Assembly: GCA_947177885.1 (NCBI GenBank)
Contig: CAMWWF010000073.1
Coordinates: 1 to 10,617, forward strand
Direction: 5' to 3'
Length of the DNA: 10,617 nt
Origin: an uncultured Lachnospiraceae bacterium
Lineage (GTDB): Bacteria > Bacillota_A > Clostridia > Lachnospirales > Lachnospiraceae
Below the pieces are notes generated by a model. It searched no databases. It was not told the DNA's origin and saw only the letters and a program-made list of their open reading frames with translations. Positions within the stretch are counted from its first letter, which is position 1, and each line of letters opens with the position of its first letter. Below, one piece after another: positions 6,989 to 10,617 of the stretch. The translations under genes were made by a program, and so were the position numbers.

Positions 6989-8395
6989 TCATCCCTTGGG
7001 CATGGCGTCATACAAATCTTCCTGTCTCAAATATTCCTTATGCACCGCGATCACCTGTTTCATGGCCTCCGATCCGGGAGCGCCCACTGTCAGTCTCTTC
7101 TCCACACATGTCCTGAGGGATACCGCGTCATAGATATCCTCCTCAAATTTATCACTGATGACCTGCAGTTCCGATAAGGACAGGGCGTCTATGGAAGTAT
7201 TTTTCTCAATGCAGTACAGCACCAGCCTGCCGATGATCCCATGGGCATCCCGGAACGGCACGCCTTTGTTCACCAGATAATCCGCCGCGTCGGTGGCATT
7301 GGTAAAACCGTTCATGGCACTGGATGCCATGCGCTCCTCTCGGAACTTCATGGTACGGATCATCCCTGTAAAAAGTGTCAGACAATCCTGCACCGTATCC
7401 ATGGCATCAAACGCCATTTCCTTATCCTCCTGCATATCCTTATTGTATGCCAGCGGAATTCCCTTCATGGTGGTGAGCAGCGCCATCAGCGCTCCGTAGA
7501 CCCGTCCCGTCTTGCCTCTCACCAGTTCCGCAATGTCGGGATTCTTCTTCTGGGGCATGATGCTGCTTCCCGTAGAATAGGCGTCATCAATCTCCACAAA
7601 CTGATATTCGTTGGAATTCCATACGATGATCTCCTCGCTGAAACGGCTCAAATGCATCATTATGGTGGCAAGCGCCGATAAAAATTCTATCAGATAATCC
7701 CTGTCGGACACGGAATCCATGCTGTTCAGCGTCGGCCCATAGAAGCCCATGATCTCCGCGGAAAACATTCTGTCCAGAGGATAAGTGGTCCCCGCCAGCG
7801 CGCCTGCACCCAGCGGGCAATAATTCATCCTCTTATAGATATCCGTCATCCTCTGTCTGTCCCGTTTGAACATCTCAAAATAGGCGCCAAAGTGATGTGC
7901 CAGTGTCACAGGCTGTGCCTTCTGCAGATGGGTAAATCCGGGCATGTATGTCTCCAGATTTTCCTCCATAACGGCAAGGAGCGCCTCCAGCAGCGTCTTC
8001 AGCAAGGCATCCGTCTCAATGACCTGCAGTCTTGTGTAGAGTCTCATGTCCAGAGCCACCTGATCGTTACGGCTTCTCCCCGTGTGAAGTTTCTTTCCCG
8101 CTTCCCCGATGCGTTCGATCAGCGTGGCCTCCACAAAGCTGTGGATATCTTCGCATGTCTCATCGATCTCAAGCTGTCCCTTTTCCACATCCTCACGGAT
8201 GCCCAACAGCCCGCCGATGATCTTATCCCGCTCCTCCATGGTCAGGACCGCCTGCTTCGCCAGCATGGTCACATGGGCGATGCTGCCGTCAATATCCTGA
8301 TGAAAAAATCTCTTATCAAAACGAATGGACGCGTTAAAGTCATAGACCATTTTATCCGTCTCTTTTGTAAAGCGCCCTCCCCACAATTGTGCCAT
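6989..8395 (-). CDS. argH: Argininosuccinate lyase
   Basis: ArgH splits argininosuccinate into arginine and fumarate, the last step of arginine synthesis; the active enzyme is a cytoplasmic homotetramer. The 468-residue protein begins [14 protein letters not shown], typical for the family, and has [10 protein letters not shown] at 105-114, [12 protein letters not shown] with the catalytic-type His at 156, and the fumarase/aspartase signature [11 protein letters not shown] at 276-286 with its active-site loop serine. Length agrees with the usual 455-470 residues. The ATG at 8395-8393 is chosen because GGAGG (8401-8405) lies 5 nt upstream; the frame stays open 24 codons further to a TTG at 8467 without a comparable site. 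No other arg gene is in the window. A candidate promoter at 8591-8619 would give a leader of about 190 nt. Confidence 0.96.
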   Translation of the reverse strand: MAQLWGGRFTKETDKMVYDFNASIRFDKRFFHQDIDGSIAHVTMLAKQAVLTMEERDKIIGGLLGIREDVEKGQLEIDETCEDIHSFVEATLIERIGEAGKKLHTGRSRNDQVALDMRLYTRLQVIETDALLKTLLEALLAVMEENLETYMPGFTHLQKAQPVTLAHHFGAYFEMFKRDRQRMTDIYKRMNYCPLGAGALAGTTYPLDRMFSAEIMGFYGPTLNSMDSVSDRDYLIEFLSALATIMMHLSRFSEEIIVWNSNEYQFVEIDDAYSTGSSIMPQKKNPDIAELVRGKTGRVYGALMALLTTMKGIPLAYNKDMQEDKEMAFDAMDTVQDCLTLFTGMIRTMKFREERMASSAMNGFTNATDAADYLVNKGVPFRDAHGIIGRLVLYCIEKNTSIDALSLSELQVISDKFEEDIYDAVSLRTCVEKRLTVGAPGSEAMKQVIAVHKEYLRQEDLYDAMPKG

Positions 8396-8460
8396 AACAG
8401 CCTCCATTTTCAACCAGTCAGGTTCTTTCATTACTCTTTCGTGTATCCGGAAAATCTGTA

Positions 8461-8480
8461 GGATCAAATACCATTGATCC
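8461..8480. repeat. Perfect 7-bp hairpin upstream of argH
   Basis: GGATCAA (8461-8467) and TTGATCC (8474-8480) are perfectly complementary with a 6-nt loop. It lies about 65 nt before the argH start within the predicted leader. No U-run follows in either direction, so it is not a plain intrinsic terminator. Confidence 0.5.
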
Positions 8481-8502
8481 CCCCGGGCAATGAGCCAGGC
8501 AG

Positions 8503-8516
8503 ACGTGCCCGCACGT
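8503..8516. promoter_or_regulatory. 14-bp palindrome, operator-like
   Basis: ACGTGC (8503-8508) and GCACGT (8511-8516) form a perfect dyad with a 2-bp centre. The spacing is too tight for a stable full RNA hairpin and looks more like a site for a dimeric DNA-binding protein. Its place downstream of the candidate argH promoter would suit a roadblock or repressor site. No regulator gene is in the window. Confidence 0.3.
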
Positions 8517-8538
8517 ACATCCGGCGAATGCCGCGAGG

Positions 8539-8573
8539 GTCAGCGGCCCGCTGCCTGCGGAGGGGCTGCTGAC
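8539..8573. repeat. Strong 11-bp hairpin in the argH upstream region
   Basis: GTCAGCGGCCC (8539-8549) pairs with GGGCTGCTGAC (8563-8573) across a 13-nt loop. On the plus strand one of the eleven pairs is a G-U wobble; on the minus strand it is an A-C mismatch. The stem is GC-rich and is the most stable local structure I see in this intergenic region. It lies at the 5' end of the predicted argH leader. No U-run follows in either direction. A small CGGC-GAAT-GCCG hairpin (8522-8533) adjoins it. Confidence 0.55.
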
Positions 8574-8590
8574 TTACAGGCTTAAAGTTG

Positions 8591-8619
8591 ATATTACCAT
8601 AAAAATGCAGGTAATGCAA
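8591..8619 (-). promoter_or_regulatory. Candidate sigma-A promoter of argH
   Basis: On the minus strand TTGCAT (8619-8614) is followed after 17 nt by TAATAT (8596-8591), with TG one base before the -10 (extended -10). The start would lie near 8584, giving a leader of about 190 nt that carries the hairpins at 8539-8573, 8522-8533 and 8461-8480. The -35 matches only three of six positions, so it depends on the extended -10. Confidence 0.35.
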
Positions 8620-8664
8620 TATAGCAAATGGCGGGCGTTAACGTTCACCCGGCTCATGATATAA

Positions 8665-8688
8665 CAGTTCAGGCAGGTCGCTGAACTG
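8665..8688. repeat. Perfect 8-bp hairpin upstream of the ABC transporter genes
   Basis: CAGTTCAG (8665-8672) and CTGAACTG (8681-8688) are perfectly complementary with an 8-nt loop. It ends 123 nt before the ABC ATPase start. It could be an RNA hairpin or a protein-binding dyad. No U-run follows. Confidence 0.5.
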
Positions 8689-8722
8689 ATTACATCACGA
8701 CAACTTACAGAGAAACGGCCCG

Positions 8723-8752
8723 CGTCAGGCATATACCGCGAAACCGCTGACG
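8723..8752. repeat. 6-bp hairpin flanked by a 9-bp direct repeat
   Basis: CGTCAG (8723-8728) pairs with CTGACG (8747-8752) across an 18-nt loop. ACGGCCCGC occurs at both borders (8715-8723 and 8750-8758), 35 bp apart, so hairpin arms and direct repeats overlap. The arms could also pair with the GTCAG/CTGAC arms of the 8539-8573 hairpin if both were on one transcript. Function unknown. Confidence 0.4.
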
Positions 8753-8761
8753 GCCCGCACC

Positions 8762-8789
8762 TTACTTTCCGAAACGCATATCATAATAT
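8762..8789 (+). promoter_or_regulatory. Possible promoter of the ABC transporter genes
   Basis: TTACTT (8762-8767), a 16-nt spacer and TAATAT (8784-8789) in an AT-rich stretch directly precede the ribosome-binding site AAGGAAG (8798-8804). The -35 is poor. A start here would leave almost no leader, so the structured region upstream would act as DNA rather than RNA for this operon. Confidence 0.22.
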
Positions 8790-8811
8790 AAATGAAAAAG
8801 GAAGTGTTTTT

Positions 8812-9579
8812 ATGCAGACGATACTGGAATTAAAAAATATCGGCTATTCCTATCACAGTCTTCACGGTGAGACACGGGCGCTGACCAATATTTCCTTCGG
8901 CGTTCAGGAAGGGGAATTCATCGCCATTGTAGGCCCAAGCGGCTGCGGGAAATCCACTCTTCTGTCCATCATTGCGGGGCTGCTCTCTCCGGAACAGGGA
9001 ACCATTGTGGTCAATAATCCGGACGGCTCACTGGCTTATCCGAGGATCGGCTACATGCTCCAGAGAGATCACCTTTTTGAATGGCGGACTGTCTATAAAA
9101 ATGTCATCCTCGGTCTGGAGATCAACCATATGATGACTCCCGACAGACTGGAGACGGTGAATCGTCTACTTGTGGACTACGGTCTGGAAAAGTTCCGGGA
9201 AAAGCGGCCCAGCGAACTGTCCGGAGGCATGAAACAGCGTGCCGCTCTGATCCGCACACTGGCACTGGATCCCCAGCTCCTCTTACTGGATGAGCCTTTC
9301 AGCGCACTGGATTACCAGACAAGGCTGTTCGTCTCCGCTGATATCTGCAGGCTGATCCGTGCCGCGGGAAAGACCATGATCATCATTACCCATGATCTCT
9401 CGGAAGCCATCAGTCTTGCCGACAGAGTTATCATACTGTCCAACCGCCCGGCCACAGTGAAGGCTCAGATGCCCATTCGGCTCACCCTGAAGGACGACTC
9501 TCCCCTTGCGTCCAGAAACGCACCGGAATTTCAGCAATATTTCAATCAACTGTGGGAGGATCTGAACAATGACAGTTAA
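8812..9579 (+). CDS. ABC transporter ATP-binding protein (nitrate/sulfonate/taurine importer type)
   Basis: A 255-residue ATPase subunit that would power uptake through the adjoining permease on the cytoplasmic face of the membrane. All nucleotide-binding motifs are present: Walker A GPSGCGKST at 41-49, Q-loop Q84 in YMLQRDHLFEW, signature LSGGM at 136-140, Walker B LLLLDEP at 156-162, D-loop SALD at 164-167 and H-loop H194. The YMLQRDHLFEWRT stretch resembles the SsuB/TauB/NrtD/ThiZ-like group, whose members carry sulfonates, taurine, nitrate or pyrimidine precursors; the sequence alone does not choose among them. AAGGAAG (8798-8804) lies ahead of the ATG. The last 11 nt overlap the permease start, so the two are one operon. 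No riboswitch of a known class is evident upstream to suggest a ligand. Confidence 0.93.
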   Translation: MQTILELKNIGYSYHSLHGETRALTNISFGVQEGEFIAIVGPSGCGKSTLLSIIAGLLSPEQGTIVVNNPDGSLAYPRIGYMLQRDHLFEWRTVYKNVILGLEINHMMTPDRLETVNRLLVDYGLEKFREKRPSELSGGMKQRAALIRTLALDPQLLLLDEPFSALDYQTRLFVSADICRLIRAAGKTMIIITHDLSEAISLADRVIILSNRPATVKAQMPIRLTLKDDSPLASRNAPEFQQYFNQLWEDLNNDS

Positions 9580-10399
9580 GACAAAGAAAAACGATTCCAG
9601 ACATGAATTAACAAAACAGGAGGAATTTGTCAAAAACCACCGCCGCCATCACCATCAGATTTCCACCATGCGTATCACAATCTTTGTGCTGTTTCTGATC
9701 CTCTGGGAGACCAGCGCTTATCTGGGATGGATTGACAGCTTCTTCTTCGCAAGCCCCAGCCGCGTCCTGCTCTGCTGCGTGGAACAGTTGAAGACAAATG
9801 CCCTGCTGTCCCACATCGGCGTCACTCTGTTTGAGACCATTGTGAGCTTTCTTCTGGTACTGCTGTTCAGTCTGCTGGCTGCCACCCTGTTGTGGTATTC
9901 CCACAGGATGTCCGAAGTGCTGGAGCCCTATCTGGTGGTGCTGAACAGTCTGCCCAAATCGGCTCTGGCGCCGCTCTTTATCGTCTGGCTGGGTACAGGG
10001 ACCCCTACGATCATCGTAGCCGGTATATCTGTAGCTGTATTTGGCTCTATCATCAGTTTCTATACCGGCTTCCAGCAGGTGGATCCGGAAAAGATCACTT
10101 TGATCTACACCCTGGGCGGCAGCAAAAGAAACGCTTTCACCAAGGTGGTGCTTCCCGGCTCCATTCCCATTTTGCTGAGTACCGCAAAGGTAAATATCGG
10201 GCTGGCGCTGGTAGGCGTGATCATCGGAGAATTTCTGGCCGCCAGACGGGGACTGGGTTATCTGATCATCTACGGCTCCCAGGTCTTCCAGCTGGATATG
10301 GTGATCACCAGCATTATCATTCTGTGCATTATCGCTCTGGGATTCTATAAGTCCATACAGATGATCGAGCATCATATTCGGAAGAAATTTAAGATGTAA
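9569..10399 (+). CDS. ABC transporter permease (nitrate/sulfonate/taurine importer type)
   Basis: A 276-residue integral membrane protein with the binding-protein-dependent transport fold. Hydrophobic segments lie at about 35-52, 86-109, 120-141, 146-166, 205-225 and 243-262. The cytoplasmic coupling loop (EAA-type) is at about 181-200 (LGGSKRNAFTKVVLPGSIP), where it should dock on the ATPase. NSLPKSALAPLFIVWLGTG at 126-144 is typical of the SsuC/TauC group. The start overlaps the ATPase stop by 11 nt; GGAGG at 9555-9559 lies 9 nt before the ATG. The roughly 33-residue N-terminus before the first membrane segment is polar and carries NHRRHHHQ at 23-30, a basic His-rich patch I would not call a metal site without comparison. 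No substrate-binding protein gene follows; a hairpin and an opposing tRNA end the unit. Confidence 0.92.
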   Translation: MTVKTKKNDSRHELTKQEEFVKNHRRHHHQISTMRITIFVLFLILWETSAYLGWIDSFFFASPSRVLLCCVEQLKTNALLSHIGVTLFETIVSFLLVLLFSLLAATLLWYSHRMSEVLEPYLVVLNSLPKSALAPLFIVWLGTGTPTIIVAGISVAVFGSIISFYTGFQQVDPEKITLIYTLGGSKRNAFTKVVLPGSIPILLSTAKVNIGLALVGVIIGEFLAARRGLGYLIIYGSQVFQLDMVITSIIILCIIALGFYKSIQMIEHHIRKKFKM

Positions 10400-10404
10400 A
10401 GGAA

Positions 10405-10434
10405 AAGGCCAAAAAGCAAACGCTTTCGGGCCTT
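10405..10434. terminator. Hairpin after the permease gene, possible bidirectional terminator
   Basis: AAGGCC (10405-10410) pairs with GGCCTT (10429-10434), and inside a 2x2 internal loop AAAGC pairs with GCTTT around an AAAC loop. It starts 5 nt after the permease stop. On the plus strand no U-run follows, so it may protect the mRNA end. On the minus strand it is followed by TTCCTTT, so it could also back up the tRNA terminator. Confidence 0.5.
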
Positions 10435-10512
10435 ACATAACCTGTGTGCGCCTGGCCGGAATCGACTGCCGGAGCAGGTATACATGTGATTCCGAAGCAG
10501 ACTGACTGAAAC

Positions 10513-10550
10513 AAAAAACAGGGAAAATCCGATATCATCAGAATTCCCTG
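10513..10550 (-). terminator. Intrinsic terminator of the tRNA-Thr gene
   Basis: Read on the minus strand, CAGGGAA (10550-10544) pairs with TTCCCTG (10525-10519), with a further TCTGAT/ATCGGA pairing (one G-U) inside, followed directly by six Ts (10518-10513). It begins 12 nt after the tRNA 3' end. This is a textbook Rho-independent terminator. Confidence 0.85.
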
Positions 10551-10562
10551 CTTCAAACAGTA

Positions 10563-10617
10563 AGCTGAAAATGGGACTCGAACCCACGACCCCTTCATTA
10601 CGAGTGAAGTGCTCTAC
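10563..10617 (-). tRNA. tRNA-Thr (anticodon CGT), 5' part outside the window
   Basis: The minus strand carries the 3' three quarters of a tRNA: D-stem end GAGC, anticodon stem CTTCA/TGAAG around loop CTCGTAA with anticodon CGT (reads ACG), variable loop, T-arm GTGGG-TTCGAGT-CCCAT and acceptor 3' strand TTTCAGC (10570-10564), with discriminator T at 10563. CCA is not encoded and must be added after transcription. Roughly 18-20 nt at the 5' end (acceptor 5' strand and most of the D-arm) lie beyond the edge. No repeat of the tRNA 3' end is seen in the window, so there is no sign of an integrated element here. Confidence 0.93.

Larger units (their letters stand above)
8396..8811. other. Divergent argH / ABC transporter intergenic region rich in inverted repeats
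   Basis: This 416-nt stretch holds no convincing protein gene. It has candidate promoters for both directions and at least eight inverted repeats: 8461-8480, 8503-8516, 8522-8533, 8539-8573, 8593-8615, 8632-8651, 8665-8688 and 8723-8752. Roughly 8481-8573 is markedly GC-rich compared with its flanks. CGGCCCGC occurs three times (8544-8551, 8716-8723, 8751-8758), each near a GTCAG or CTGAC. I do not recognise a T-box, TPP, lysine, SAM, guanidine or cobalamin riboswitch core on either strand. Confidence 0.6.

Noticed and set aside
8488..8512. Resemblance to a cobalamin riboswitch B12 box on the plus strand
   Set aside because: AGCCAGG, AGAC and TGCC occur in order near 8492-8510, but with an extra base and a substitution. 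None of the required upstream core is present, and upstream sequence is the argH 5' end.
8396..8590. T-box or known amino-acid riboswitch in the argH leader
   Set aside because: No TGGNACCGCG-like T-box sequence, no specifier-loop arrangement and no terminator with U-run are seen.
9608..10375. A 255-codon open frame on the minus strand opposite the permease
   Set aside because: Antisense to a clear membrane protein; the translated product is Gln/Asp/His-rich without domains, as expected for the complement of hydrophobic codons.
10563..10617. tRNA-Thr as an integration site of a mobile element
   Set aside because: No integrase gene and no duplicate of the tRNA 3' end is present in this window; sequence beyond the edge is not visible.

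Overview
The window looks like ordinary chromosome of a Gram-positive anaerobe, most likely a Lachnospiraceae/Clostridia member. That placement is inference. It rests on the purine-rich ribosome-binding sites, GTG starts with tight gene packing, a clostridial-type UDP-GlcNAc pyrophosphorylase-like N-terminus, a DUF234-type ATPase, and a tRNA gene without an encoded CCA. I see no transposase, integrase, phage gene, CRISPR array or toxin-antitoxin pair.

Minus-strand block (8395 down to 1). In transcription order it holds argH (argininosuccinate lyase), asd (aspartate-semialdehyde dehydrogenase), a cytoplasmic EAL protein with a decayed GGDEF domain (probably a c-di-GMP phosphodiesterase), an AAA-type ATPase with a DUF234-like C-terminus, topB (DNA topoisomerase III), and the first 76 codons of a UDP-GlcNAc pyrophosphorylase-like hexapeptide protein. 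Gaps are 144, 160, 98, 3 and 35 nt. I see no convincing terminator between them, so read-through is possible. Candidate promoters sit ahead of argH, asd and the EAL gene. The ATPase-topB junction is tight enough for translational coupling. argH and asd both serve aspartate-linked amino-acid synthesis (arginine; lysine/threonine/methionine).

Divergent intergenic region (8396-8811). This 416-nt stretch separates argH from a plus-strand transporter pair. It is crowded with inverted repeats, part of it is GC-rich, and it contains three copies of CGGCCCGC. I do not recognise it as a known riboswitch or T-box. It is the best candidate in the window for an undescribed cis-acting RNA or regulatory region.

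Plus-strand block (8812-10399). An ABC ATPase and an overlapping inner-membrane permease of the nitrate/sulfonate/taurine-type importer class. No substrate-binding protein gene follows, so the substrate cannot be assigned from the sequence.

Right end (10400-10617). A hairpin just after the permease, then a minus-strand tRNA-Thr(CGT) cut by the window edge, with a clear intrinsic terminator just after it.

Overall, most of the window is housekeeping. The items worth a second look are the 8396-8811 region, the ATPase-topB coupling, the 36-bp repeat inside topB, and the orphan transporter pair.
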